Part shown: positions 42,864 to 52,137 of the stretch, piece after piece
How the letters are laid out: each line of letters opens with the position of its first letter
Numbering within the stretch: position 1 is the stretch's first letter
Source of the DNA: an uncultured Arthrobacter sp.
Lineage (GTDB): Bacteria > Actinomycetota > Actinomycetes > Actinomycetales > Micrococcaceae
Assembly: GCF_902805515.1 (NCBI RefSeq)
Contig: NZ_CADCTE010000101.1
Coordinates: 23,896 to 87,895 of the forward strand
DNA length: 64,000 nucleotides
Direction: 5' to 3'
The notes under the pieces: model-generated
The model's input: the letters and a program-made list of their open reading frames with translations, nothing else
Told to the model about the DNA's origin: nothing
Databases searched by the model: none
Made by a program: the position numbers and the translations under genes

Positions 42864-43904
42864 ATGACACCGTCCGATGCCATCCTGCCCTACGAGTACG
42901 GTGCGACCTTAGAAATCTTGAAAGACCGTGTACGTCAGGCTCGGGTTGCGGTTCACAGAACTGTGAATACGCAGTTGATCCAGCTGTATTGGCACCTGGG
43001 GCACGAAATCCTCGTCCAGCGTGAGCTTCAGGGGTGGGGGACTGGGGTGATCCGTCAGCTTGCGGACGATCTGCGCGCTGAGTTCCCTGATATGACGGGT
43101 CTGTCGCGGAGCAACCTGCAGTACATGCGGACTTTCGCGGCTGCGTGGGACGAAGAGTCAGTTGTCCAACAGGCTGTTGGACAACTGCCGTGGGGGCACG
43201 TCATCACGCTTCTGGACAAGCTTGATGACCGCGCATCCCGTGACTGGTATGCCATGGCTGCGGTCGAGTACGGATGGTCACGCAACGTTTTGGCGAACAT
43301 GATCATGAACAAGTCCATGGAACGTACGGGGACTGCGCCGTCGAACTTCAACCGCAGCCTGCCGTCCGCGGATTCTGAGCTTGTCCAGCAGACGGCCAAG
43401 GATCCCTACGCATTCGAGTTCCTCGGCTTATCCGGCGAGGTGGCTGAGCGTGACCTTGAGCAGGCTCTCATGGACCGGATTGTGGACACCCTCCGCGAGC
43501 TTGGCCCTGGCTTTGCCTTCGTGGGCCGGCAGGTGCATTTCGAGGTCGAGGGGGACGACTTCTACGTCGACCTGCTGTTCTTCCACGTCGAGCAGCTGCG
43601 CTATTTCGTCATTGAGCTCAAGACCGGCAAGTTCCAGCCCGAATACGCCGGCAAGCTGAACTTTTATGTCGCCTTGGTCGATGACAAACTTCGGCGGACA
43701 ACCCACAACGATACCGTTGGGATCCTGATTTGTGGCAGCAAGAACGACCACACCGTCCGCTACGCACTCGGCCGATCCGATTCACCGATGGCGGTATCGA
43801 CCTACACTTACGAGAGCCTGCCGCCGGCGGAGCAACGCGCCCTGCCGGCTGCCGACGAGCTAACCGCCGCCTTTGACCAGATCGGCTCGGGCATCGGGAA
43901 TTAG
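42864..43904 (+). CDS. DUF1016 (YhcG-type) PDDEXK nuclease
   Basis: 346 residues. The N-terminal DUF1016_N helical domain covers about 8-150 (TVNTQLIQLYWHLGHEI is typical). The C-terminal PD-(D/E)xK domain has D236 in YVDLLFF and E251/K253 in VIELKTGKF. The family is of unknown biological role and is common on mobile elements and near restriction or defence genes. It lies immediately inside the junction at about 42.8 kb, on the strand opposite to the plasmid core, so it probably arrived with the inserted DNA. A GTG at 42813 is an alternative start. Confidence 0.9.
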   Translation: MTPSDAILPYEYGATLEILKDRVRQARVAVHRTVNTQLIQLYWHLGHEILVQRELQGWGTGVIRQLADDLRAEFPDMTGLSRSNLQYMRTFAAAWDEESVVQQAVGQLPWGHVITLLDKLDDRASRDWYAMAAVEYGWSRNVLANMIMNKSMERTGTAPSNFNRSLPSADSELVQQTAKDPYAFEFLGLSGEVAERDLEQALMDRIVDTLRELGPGFAFVGRQVHFEVEGDDFYVDLLFFHVEQLRYFVIELKTGKFQPEYAGKLNFYVALVDDKLRRTTHNDTVGILICGSKNDHTVRYALGRSDSPMAVSTYTYESLPPAEQRALPAADELTAAFDQIGSGIGN

Positions 43905-44213
43905 CACGGGGCGATACCCCCAGAGCATCGCCGCACGCCCACGGTAAGCGTCGTCAAAATCTATTCCATCTCCGCGTGTAGCATGACCGACCATATTGTG
44001 CCGAGTAGATGGATACGTCGGCGTGACGCCTACTTCGTGCGCCTATGAATGACAGCGCAAGCAGCCGCGGCAGCTCAGATCGTCCGGTGATTCCTAAGCA
44101 AGTGAAGCGTGCTTGCCGGCGGTATATGGGTCAGCTCAATTCCGGCTTGGTGCGTGTATATTCGCTTCACCGGCCCTCAACACTATAGTCGGCACGAAAT
44201 AAATGGGGGAAAA
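43905..44213. other. Intergenic region with promoter of the secreted-protein gene
   Basis: The only signal is TTCGCT (44161-44166), 17 bases, TATAGT (44184-44189), about 25 bases before the TTG start at 44214. The rest, markedly less GC-rich than the plasmid core, shows no gene. Confidence 0.45.
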
Positions 44214-45451
44214 TTGAACATAAGAAGTGTGCGCGTTGGGATAGTTCTGTCGCTGACGGCCATAGGAATCGGAAGCACTCCAGCAGTAGCTTTCGATAGC
44301 ACCCAAGCACCGGATTCAACGGTCCAGCTCGATTCGCCCGCGGATGCGGGTGCTTGGATTGCCAGCGAGTTCTCGGCCGTTGCGGTGAATGTTGACCAGG
44401 AGTTGCGAGAAGTGGAGGCGCTCACCTCAAGCCCGGATGTGCTTCTGCAGGTCGATCCCGAGCTGGTGCCGAAGACCACGGCTGACCCGGAACAGACGCC
44501 AGGGAGCGTGTCAGACAGCGAGGGAGCCCTGGCTTTACCAACGATTGTGGTGAGCGGCGACACGTCCGGCGCTTCACTTCCCGCAGATGCGAATGAAATC
44601 TCGATCGGCATCGATGGACTATCGACACAACCCATGGTCAATTCCGAGGGCCTCCGGGTTGCGGACATCGAAGGGTCAAGTGACTTTGCTGCAGTCCAAG
44701 CAAAGGAAGATGGTGTCCAGACACTTAGGGTCATCGGAGATGCGCAGTCCCCGGTAGCCGCAGAGTACAGCGTCAACCTGCCCGAGGGTGCCGTGGTCTA
44801 CCCAATTGAAGACGGAAGCTTTGTTGTGGAGGACAGCGAGTCGAATGGTTTGGGTGTGATCCAGGTCCCGTGGGCTACTGATGCGGCCGGTGTTGCTGTT
44901 CCAACACACATCGAATTCGAAGACGGCAAGTTGACGCAGTACGTTGACCATTCCAGCGGCGATTATCAGTATCCGATTCTCGCAGATCCATACTGGACGT
45001 ACTCACACACCGCCATCGCCGTGACCGGAAACGGGGCGTGGATCTCGGGAAGCGAGAGTGTGGCCCGAGCGAGCCGGGAACTCAATAGATGTTTTAATTG
45101 CTCTTTCCCAATCTCGGGTGCCCTAGCAGATTCCCATTGGGAGGAACCCGTATCAACCTGAACGCCAGCCCTTTCACTTTCTACAACGTTCCAGCTCCGG
45201 TTGAGATGGTGAGGAGCGCCGGCGCGACGAATTTCTACTTCAGGGCACTGCCCGGCCACTTCGATGGAGCAGGATCCGCCATCAGCTTCACCTTCTACAA
45301 GCCAGCTGGATGGCCTGTTCGAATCGCGATTGCGGCAACAATCATCAAAGATAACGGGACGATTCGGAACAATGCCAATGCATATGTGGCAAAAACGCAA
45401 TGGACCAGGTTCGCCACGAACCTCGTTCTGAATACAAGGCGCTACCGTTGA
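44214..45451 (+). pseudogene. Secreted protein gene interrupted by a frameshift
   Basis: Frame 1 (44214-45161) has a signal peptide (VGIVLSLTAIGIGSTPAVAF) and a mature part ending in the YPILADPYW motif seen in many actinobacterial secreted proteins, then RCFNCSFPISG. After about 45118 this frame runs into a meaningless tail, while the +1-shifted frame continues sensibly (PLGGTRINLNASPFTFYNVP, then FRALPGHFDGAGS) to a stop at 45451. The two parts together look like one protein of about 410 residues. The break may be real decay or a sequencing error. Start is TTG after GGGGGA. Function unknown. Confidence 0.65.
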
Positions 45452-45453
45452 GC

Positions 45454-45873
45454 ATGGCCGCGTCCCCACCAGTTGAAAGACGTGCACGCCGAGCGTTGTG
45501 GTTGCTTCCGACTGCAGTCCTCACGGGTGCCGTCATTGGCCCGCTTCAGTACCTCATCTTCTACTCTGGATCCGACTCATCGGCGGTGAAGACCGGCATT
45601 GCGGTGTCAAGTGTGATTGGTGGAGCAGTGCTCGGGGTGATCGTCGGCGGGCTAGCAGCAGCGATTGGTTATCTGCTCGCTCGACAAGGCCGTTGGAGCA
45701 TTAAGGTCACGGCGATTGGCGTGACTCTGACGGTGGCCGCCCTTTGGGCGATTATCCTCTACTTGGGTGCAGGGAATGGTCCCGTGGATGCAGCAGACCT
45801 TGTAGTGCCGGCATGCACCGCGCTAGCTGCCGGCGCATTCATCTTGCGCACCCAGCGCACGAGAAACTCCTGA
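45454..45873 (+). CDS. Small membrane protein, unknown function
   Basis: 139 residues with four hydrophobic segments (about 15-35, 48-72, 83-103, 110-128) and short basic ends (RRARR near 10, RTQRTRNS at the end). The ATG begins two bases after the stop of the preceding frame, so the two were probably one operon. I do not recognise a family. Confidence 0.65.
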   Translation: MAASPPVERRARRALWLLPTAVLTGAVIGPLQYLIFYSGSDSSAVKTGIAVSSVIGGAVLGVIVGGLAAAIGYLLARQGRWSIKVTAIGVTLTVAALWAIILYLGAGNGPVDAADLVVPACTALAAGAFILRTQRTRNS

Positions 45874-46000
45874 CGACGGACCATCAGCCGACCGCCATCC
45901 AATGGTGGCGGTCCGCTGCTATAACCTCATGCAGCCGCTAAACGAAGCTTCATCGTGACGTTGCATCACATTTTAAGCTCTCGTGGCCCCTACCGATCAG

Positions 46001-46393
46001 TTTGACCTCGTAAGGTTCGGGAAGTGGTCTGTGCCGCGTTCGACGACCTCGACGCCGCCCGCGGCTCCAGCAACGCGACTCGTCGAAATGATCGTGCATG
46101 GTGAGAACATTCGGCGGCCCCTGGAGCTCTCACGCTCCTACCGGGTGCGTCGATCGACGCGGCATTGCCCTTTCAACTCAAGACCGGCATTTCTATCGGC
46201 GGTGGAGGGGACGCGCTGCTGGATTTTGCCTGCGGGCTTCCGATATAGGGTTCGAGCACAGCTCTGGCTCCGAGGTCACAGGAAGCTCGTTGGCACTTTT
46301 CATGGCCATCTCGGGCCGCCCCGTCGATACGAAAGATTTCTCAGGTGAAGGTGCCGCAGCATTCTCTCGAAAGCTAGAACAAGCGCCTCAGTG
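46001..46393 (+). pseudogene. Remnant of a maleylpyruvate isomerase/mycothiol-dependent family gene
   Basis: Fragments in different frames add up to a TIGR03085-like protein: GENIRRPLELSRSYR in one frame, then SDIGFEHSSGSEVTGSSLAL and SGRPVDTKDFSGEGAAAF in another, ending at 46393. At least two frame changes separate them and no start is intact. The family contains mycothiol-dependent enzymes of actinobacteria. Confidence 0.55.
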
Positions 46394-46437
46394 AGCAGCG
46401 ACCTCGCCTCGTACCGCCTTCCGCCAGGAGCCCGAGC

Positions 46438-46747
46438 ATGACAGAGACCCCCAACTTCCCGGCCCTCGACATAACCTTCTCCGCGCCGCTCATTGCCGAC
46501 ACCAACAGCGGATGGCTGTGCGTCTAGATGCCGGGCTCGGCCGAGGCATTCGGCACCGGCGAAGCCGTCAAAGTCGAAGGGATTGTCGACGGCCACGACT
46601 ACGCCACCTCCATGTTGCCCGTTGGCCTCCATGTTGCCCGTTTGCGGTGGCACCCACATGATGCCCATCCGGGCGGCCTTGCGAAAGACCCTCGGCAAGG
46701 GACTCGGAGACGTTGTACACGTGCACCTGTCCGTGCGCACCGCCTGA
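46438..46747 (+). pseudogene. Broken DUF1905-domain gene
   Basis: The frame from ATG 46438 reads MTETPNFPALDITFSAPLIA and stops at TAG 46525-46527. It resumes as MPGSAEAFGTGEAVKVEGIV. At 46612-46642 a 12-base sequence, ATGTTGCCCGTT, is repeated 19 bases apart; 19 is not a multiple of three, so the frame shifts. The other frame then gives GGTHMMPIRAALRKTLGKGL to the stop at 46747. The composite matches the small DUF1905 domain. Both lesions are visible directly. Confidence 0.7.
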
Positions 46748-47235
46748 GCAGCCTTCTGTGTTCGATTGAGGATGGCTGCCGCCATCACGTTGGACCCGCC
46801 CGACAAACCGCCGCTGGGGATGGCAATGAGACACCCCCAAGCCTGGTGATAGTGGTCCGACTACTGCGGGCGTTGACCTTTGTTCCTCACGAGTGAACTT
46901 GTTATTGCTGTCGCGCTGCATGGGGACCACACGAGGGCATGTGACGGCGATATGACGATTCGGCCGCGAACCCGTGACGTCTGCGGCACGACCGCCCGCA
47001 GTAGGACCGTGGTACATGGAGGACGCGTTCTCCATGGGCCGTGGACACTGGTGCAGCCTCGTGCTTTGTCGATGGTGGCAGCGGCTGGGCGCTGCCGCCT
47101 GGCACTTGCCGAACCCCGGCTGCAGGCGGAAACTTGGCTACGGGTCCTGCCCGCCGGGCAGTGATCGACCCGGGTCCGGCCGGGTGAGGAGAGCAAAACT
47201 TCCAGGCCCTGCGGCTTGATATTAGGGAGATTTCG

Positions 47236-47565
47236 GTGTCGAACTTCACTGAGAAGCAGCCGGTCAGTGATCGTGAACCAGTGCGGGCGGATGAGATCGC
47301 TGCGGCGGTCACGGCAGGGGGTTTCCTTTACGACGACGGGGCGACGCAGACCTTTGATCAGAGCGGGGCAACGACCTACATCGACCAGGGGACGCCGACG
47401 TACGGTGAGTGGTACGTCGATGACGAGGGGCGGTTCTGTTCCTTTTGGCCGCCGAGCTACCGCGCATGTTATGAGCTGAGGTGGCTCGTCGAGGATGGGA
47501 AAGCCGTCGGCCTTGAGTTCATTGAGGCTAACGGGGGATCGACCTTCACCGGACGCTACTCCTAG
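47236..47565 (+). CDS. Small hypothetical protein
   Basis: 109 residues, acidic, with no signal peptide or membrane segment. The core reads DDGATQTFDQSGATTYIDQG, then GEWYVDDEGRFCSFWPPSYRACYELRW, which suggests a small beta-rich domain. GTG start, with AGGGAG seven bases before it. I do not recognise the family. It stands alone in decayed surroundings but has coherent codon use. Confidence 0.6.
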   Translation: MSNFTEKQPVSDREPVRADEIAAAVTAGGFLYDDGATQTFDQSGATTYIDQGTPTYGEWYVDDEGRFCSFWPPSYRACYELRWLVEDGKAVGLEFIEANGGSTFTGRYS

Positions 47566-47951
47566 CCGACGTTGGTTTTGAGGAGACTTCCGTAAGCCGT
47601 TCGGGGTCGGCCTACGCCCCGGGCGTGCCTGGGGTTTTCGCTGCTGCGTTGCGTCGGGCGCACCTCTGCGGAAACCGCCGGTGCAGCGCTTCGATGAGCG
47701 GCCCCGGCCGGAGACGGCTGTTGCACAGGTTTCAACCACGCCGCCCACGCATCACCAGGGCGCCGGCGAAGTGAGCTGTCCGCGGGAGTGCCCTTGGGGG
47801 ATTGACGAGGTGGCCGCCGGTCCCGCAGCGGTGCGTGGGAAGGCTTTCTTCGACATCAGAGTGACCCGCCCAGACGAGCGTACGACATCGGTAGGTCGTC
47901 CCGGGAGCGGCGTTGTCCTGTTGGACGCTGGGTGGTGTGTCCGGTGGCGCG
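47566..47951. other. Convergent intergenic region, nothing recognised
   Basis: 386 bases between the small hypothetical gene and the converging DeoR gene. No convincing gene, repeat or terminator. Confidence 0.55.
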
Positions 47952-48737
47952 TTAGCGGGGAGCGAGATGGACCCGGCAGTGTTCCCGGAGTTGGGCGATC
48001 ACTTCGGCGGGTACGTCATCGGTGAGGACGACGTCGGTGAAATCGCTGACCGGAACGTAGTGGTGCAGCGATGTCCGGCCAACTTTCGATCCGTCCATCA
48101 TGAGGACCCGGCGCGCTCCGGCTTTGAGCATGGCCCGCTTCATGTGCACAACGTCCTGCTCCTGGTGGTAGGTCATGTGCGGGCCCATGGTGGAGGTGGA
48201 TTGAAAGACCACGTCGACGGAGTAGGACGTCACTGACGAATCGCTTGGCAACCCGATGAAGGAATCGTGGGTCCGGCTGTATTGGCCCCCGATCACAATC
48301 AGTCGCACGTCGTCGTTCTCGCGGAATACCTCCAGGGCCTGGCGGTAGTTGGTCAGGACGGTCAGCGGGCCCTTGTCATTGAGGAGCCGGGCGAGGGCGA
48401 GCACGGTCGTCGAGTCATCGAGCAGGACGGACATGCCCGCTTCGACGAACGTGGCGGCAACCCGGGCGAGGGCCTGTTTCGCTCCGGGCTCGAGCTGCAT
48501 CCGGATCTCGGAGCTCGCCTCGAAGACGGTCGAGGGAAGGGCGGAGACACCGCCGGAAACTTTCCGCAGGATGCCCCGGCGGGCCAGGTCATCGATGTCG
48601 CGGTGGATTGTCATGACGCTCACGCCGGTCAGCGAGGCCAGTTCGGCCGCGCTGGCGAATCCCGCGTCGAGAACATGCCCCACGAGCCGGCGCTGTCTCT
48701 CAATGCGTGGTTTCTTGGATAGCTCGTCTGTGCCCAC
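47952..48737 (-). CDS. DeoR/GlpR-family transcriptional regulator
   Basis: 261 residues. N-terminal helix-turn-helix: RIERQRRLVGHVLDAGFASA, then ELASLTGVSVMTIHRDIDDL (about 10-50). The C-terminal DeoR sensor domain has VLLDDSTTVLALARLL and the ribose-phosphate-isomerase-like fold residues. GTG start. It is divergent from the sugar ABC importer and two kinases. DeoR proteins usually respond to a phosphorylated sugar, so the kinases here probably produce its effector. Confidence 0.92.
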   Translation of the reverse strand: MGTDELSKKPRIERQRRLVGHVLDAGFASAAELASLTGVSVMTIHRDIDDLARRGILRKVSGGVSALPSTVFEASSEIRMQLEPGAKQALARVAATFVEAGMSVLLDDSTTVLALARLLNDKGPLTVLTNYRQALEVFRENDDVRLIVIGGQYSRTHDSFIGLPSDSSVTSYSVDVVFQSTSTMGPHMTYHQEQDVVHMKRAMLKAGARRVLMMDGSKVGRTSLHHYVPVSDFTDVVLTDDVPAEVIAQLREHCRVHLAPR

Positions 48738-48779
48738 TGGTGTGCCGCCTTACTGCGATTCGAGGCTCTCACCAGTCAT

Positions 48780-48870
48780 CTTAGAGCCGTTGAAATAATT
48801 AACACGCTTCATGATAAATCTCACACTTTTAATGTTACGGTTCTCGGAAGCGTTCGAAGATGGCGCCTCC
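48780..48870. promoter_or_regulatory. AT-rich divergent promoter region
   Basis: The sequence around TTGAAATAATTAACACG and CATGATAAATCTCACAC is clearly AT-richer than its neighbours and lies between the DeoR gene and the binding-protein gene. It presumably carries the promoters and DeoR sites; no clean palindrome could be picked by eye. Confidence 0.4.
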
Positions 48871-48899
48871 GAAGCAGCCAGACATGAAAGAGAATTCCA

Positions 48900-49967
48900 A
48901 TGAAGAAGTTCTTGACCCGGGTTCCCCTTGTGCTCCTCGCCTCCGCCTCCCTCGCCCTCACTGCCTGTGGAGGGGGTGGATCCTCCGATGCGGGAGGGGA
49001 CGGGGAGGCCCGAACCATCGCGTTCCTGATGCCCGATAACGCCTCCACCCGCTACGAACTGTTTGACCGGCCCCTGTTCGAGGCGAAAATGAGCGAGCTG
49101 TGCGCCGACTGCGAGGTGATCTACTCCAACGCCGACTCCAGCGCCTCCAAGCAGCAGGAGCAGGCCAACTCGGCCATCGCGCAGGGCGTGGACGCCATCG
49201 TCATCGACCCCGTCGATTCGGCGGCGGCAGCGACCATCGTGAACTCCGCCCAGGCCCAGGAGATCCCGGTCATCGCCTATGACCGTCCCATCCCGGACGT
49301 TCCCGCCGATTACTACGTTTCATTCGACAATGAAGCCATCGGAGCGCTCATCGGCCAGTCATTGGTGGACCACCTGACCGAGACCGGGGCCGAAGGCGGG
49401 CTCCTCCAGGTCAACGGATCACCCACCGATGCCGCAGCGGGGCTGATCAAAAAGGGCGTCCACACCTCCATCGATGAGGGAGACTTCGAGCTGCTCGCCG
49501 AGTTCGACACCCCGGGATGGGACCCCACGGAAGCCCAGAACTGGGTCAGCGGCCAGATCACGCGCTTCGGGGACGACATCGCCGGGGTCGTGGCAGCCAA
49601 CGACGGGACGGGGGGCGGCTCCATCGCTGCCTTCAAGGCAGCAGGAGCCGAAGTGCCTCCGGTCACCGGAAACGACGCGGAACTCGCGGCACTCCAGCGC
49701 GTCCTCTCAGGGGATCAGTACAACACCATCTCCAAACCCATTAAGACCGTTGCCGAGGCCGCAGCCGAGACCGCCTACAAGTTTGCCAACGGGGAGACGC
49801 CCGAGGGTAAGGCAACGCTTTTCGACACGCCCTCGGAACTCTTCGAGCCCACCGTGGTCACCCTCGAAAACTTCAAGGAAGTCATCATCGACGGAGGCGT
49901 CGCCACGGTCGAGGAACTGTGCACCCCGGCCTACGCGGAGGCCTGTGCCTCCGCCGGCATCAGCTAG
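48900..49967 (+). CDS. Sugar ABC transporter substrate-binding lipoprotein (ribose/xylose type)
   Basis: 355 residues. A lipoprotein signal peptide ends in LALTACGGG (Cys at about 24). The mature domain is a periplasmic binding protein of the type 1 fold used for pentoses: IAQGVDAIVIDPVDSAAAAT, IPVIAYDRPIPD and GVVAANDGTGGGSIAAFKAAG are characteristic of the xylose-binding group. First gene of a seven-gene plus-strand operon. It recognises the sugar or polyol taken up by the next two products. Confidence 0.92.
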   Translation: MKKFLTRVPLVLLASASLALTACGGGGSSDAGGDGEARTIAFLMPDNASTRYELFDRPLFEAKMSELCADCEVIYSNADSSASKQQEQANSAIAQGVDAIVIDPVDSAAAATIVNSAQAQEIPVIAYDRPIPDVPADYYVSFDNEAIGALIGQSLVDHLTETGAEGGLLQVNGSPTDAAAGLIKKGVHTSIDEGDFELLAEFDTPGWDPTEAQNWVSGQITRFGDDIAGVVAANDGTGGGSIAAFKAAGAEVPPVTGNDAELAALQRVLSGDQYNTISKPIKTVAEAAAETAYKFANGETPEGKATLFDTPSELFEPTVVTLENFKEVIIDGGVATVEELCTPAYAEACASAGIS

Positions 49968-50020
49968 GCCCCTCGACCGGAACCTGTCCGTACCGCCCAC
50001 CCCTTTCTAAACGAGGAAAC

Positions 50021-50839
50021 ATGTCATCCCACACAACGATGGCTCCAACGAAGGAAGCCATCCTGTCCCTGACAGGGATCAGCAAGTCATTCGGAGCCGT
50101 CGCCGCGCTCAAGGACATTGACCTGGAGGTGGCGCCCGGTGAAGTCGTCGCCGTCGTCGGTGACAACGGCGCGGGGAAGTCAACCCTGGTGAAGGTCCTC
50201 TCCGGAGTCCACTCCCCGGACGCCGGCAGCATCACGTTCGAGAGCAGGCCCGAAACCATTCCGACACCCATGGCGGCTTTGAACCTGGGCATCGCCACGG
50301 TGTTCCAGGACCTCGCCCTGTGCGACAACCTCAATGTCATCAACAACCTTTTCCTGGGGCGGGAACTGTCCAGGTACCGCCTCAACGAAGTGGAGATGGA
50401 GACCCGGTCCTGGGAGCTCCTGAAGCAGCTCTCCGCCAAAATCCCCTCGCTGCATACCCCCATCGCCTCCCTCTCCGGCGGGCAGCGGCAGACGGTCGCC
50501 ATTGCCCGATCGCTCCTGGGCAATCCCAAGGTGATCATCCTTGACGAACCCACGGCCGCGCTCGGAGTCGCCCAGACAGCCGAAGTCCTCAACCTTGTGG
50601 AGAGGCTCCGGGAACGCGGGCTCGGCGTCATCATGATCAGCCACAACATGGCTGACGTCCAGGCGGTAGCGGACCGGGTCGCGGTGCTCCGGCTCGGAAA
50701 GAACAACGGCACCTTCCGGGTCGCCGATGTCACCACCGAAGAAGTAATCGCCGCCATCACCGGCGCCAGCGACAACGTCGTGTCCAGGCGTTCCGCCTCC
50801 CGCCTTCCGGCACCACCGACCCAGGAATCCGCCTCATGA
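50021..50839 (+). CDS. Sugar ABC transporter ATP-binding protein
   Basis: 272 residues, a single nucleotide-binding domain: Walker A GDNGAGKST, signature LSGGQRQTVAIARSL, Walker B VIILDEPTAALG. It is half the size of the usual two-domain RbsA/XylG ATPase, as seen in FrcA-like systems. The start ATG at 50021 follows ACGAGGAAAC. Works with the permease at 50836. Confidence 0.93.
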   Translation: MSSHTTMAPTKEAILSLTGISKSFGAVAALKDIDLEVAPGEVVAVVGDNGAGKSTLVKVLSGVHSPDAGSITFESRPETIPTPMAALNLGIATVFQDLALCDNLNVINNLFLGRELSRYRLNEVEMETRSWELLKQLSAKIPSLHTPIASLSGGQRQTVAIARSLLGNPKVIILDEPTAALGVAQTAEVLNLVERLRERGLGVIMISHNMADVQAVADRVAVLRLGKNNGTFRVADVTTEEVIAAITGASDNVVSRRSASRLPAPPTQESAS

Positions 50840-52092
50840 AAACCACACAAGCCCCCAGCGCGCCGGTGCTGACGATCGACCGGCAGGATGAGCGGCTCCG
50901 CACCAGTTCGGGAATCAGGGGAGCCGTCGATTCCTTCCTTGACCGGGTGCGCTCCGGAGACCTGGGCGTCCTTCCCGTGATCGCGGGCCTTGCGATCATC
51001 TGGACGGTCCTGCAGATCCTGAATCCGAAGTTCCTCTCCAGCTCCAACCTTGTCAACCTCGCCATGGAATGCGCCGCCGTGGGCGTGATAGCCCTCGGCA
51101 TCGTCTGTGTGCTCCTTCTAGGCCAGATCGACCTTTCCGTGGGGTCCGTCAGCGGCCTCTCGGCGGCCGTCGTGACGGTCACTTTCGTCAACCAGGGCTG
51201 GCCCGTGTGGCTTGCGGTGGGCGGCGCCGTCCTGATGGGGGTGGTGATCGGCTGGTTCTACGGGCAGGTCTTCAACCGGTTCGGCGTCCCGGCCTTTGTC
51301 ATCACACTCGCCGGGCTGCTCGGCTTCCTCGGGCTGCAGCTCTACGTCCTCGGCCCCATCGGGTCCATCAACATCCCCTTCGATTCGCCGCTGGTGTATT
51401 TCGCGCAGTTGGCCTTCGTCCCCGCATGGCTCTCCTACATCCTCGTGGTGCTGGCCGCCGCCGCCTTGTTCCTCACCGACCTCCGCCATGCCCGGGCACG
51501 CCGGACGGCGGGACTCTCCAGCCGGCCCCTCCCGTCAATGGCGCTGCGGACTGCCGGCCTCCTGCTCGCCGCCGGCGCCATTGTCTGGTACCTGAACCAG
51601 GCCCGCGGCGTGGGCTGGATGTTCGTCTTCTTCCTCGCGCTCGTTCTGGCCCTGAACTACGCACTCACCCGGACCAAGTGGGGCCGTTCAATGTTCGCCG
51701 TCGGAGGCAACGCGGAAGCGGCCCGCCGGGCCGGCATCAATGTCAGGGCGGTCTACACCTCGGCGTTCGTCGCCTGCACCACCCTTGCCGCCGTCGGCGG
51801 CATCCTCGCGGCCTCCCGGCTGGCCGCAGCGAACCAGGGCAGCGGAGGCGGAGACGTGAACCTCAATGCCATCGCCGCCGCCGTGATCGGCGGCACCAGC
51901 CTCTTCGGCGGCCGGGGGAGTGCCTTCGCCGCGCTCCTGGGCATCATCGTCATCCAGTCCATCTCCAGCGGACTGACACTGCTGAGCCTTGATTCATCCT
52001 TCCGCTTCATGGTCACCGGGGCGGTCCTGCTCCTGGCCGTCACACTGGACTCAGTGTCGCGCCGTTCGCGTTCCTCCCATGGCAGGGCGTAG
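50836..52092 (+). CDS. Sugar ABC transporter permease (RbsC/XylH type)
   Basis: 418 residues, about ten or more membrane segments. Characteristic parts: LLGQIDLSVGSVSGLSA and VGGNAEAARRAGINVRAVYT, the ATPase-contact loop of the ribose/xylose branch, then AAVIGGTSLFGGRGSAFAALLG. The start overlaps the ATPase stop (ATGA). An insert of about 45 residues near the middle (HARARRTAGLSS) resembles that of XylH. Confidence 0.92.
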   Translation: MKTTQAPSAPVLTIDRQDERLRTSSGIRGAVDSFLDRVRSGDLGVLPVIAGLAIIWTVLQILNPKFLSSSNLVNLAMECAAVGVIALGIVCVLLLGQIDLSVGSVSGLSAAVVTVTFVNQGWPVWLAVGGAVLMGVVIGWFYGQVFNRFGVPAFVITLAGLLGFLGLQLYVLGPIGSINIPFDSPLVYFAQLAFVPAWLSYILVVLAAAALFLTDLRHARARRTAGLSSRPLPSMALRTAGLLLAAGAIVWYLNQARGVGWMFVFFLALVLALNYALTRTKWGRSMFAVGGNAEAARRAGINVRAVYTSAFVACTTLAAVGGILAASRLAAANQGSGGGDVNLNAIAAAVIGGTSLFGGRGSAFAALLGIIVIQSISSGLTLLSLDSSFRFMVTGAVLLLAVTLDSVSRRSRSSHGRA

Positions 52093-52137
52093 GACCGTGG
52101 CGCACCCCCGTACCGCCAGCTCAACGAGGAGATTCCC

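Larger units (their letters stand above)
45874..47235. other. Decayed region
   Basis: 1.36 kb with no intact gene. Two degraded genes are recognisable (46001-46393 and 46438-46747). From 46748 to 47235 nothing is recognisable, although the sequence is again GC-rich. Confidence 0.6.

Noticed and set aside
46861..47748. A 295-codon minus-strand frame
   Set aside because: Arg-rich translation running antisense to the small gene at 47236 and through decayed sequence; no domain visible.
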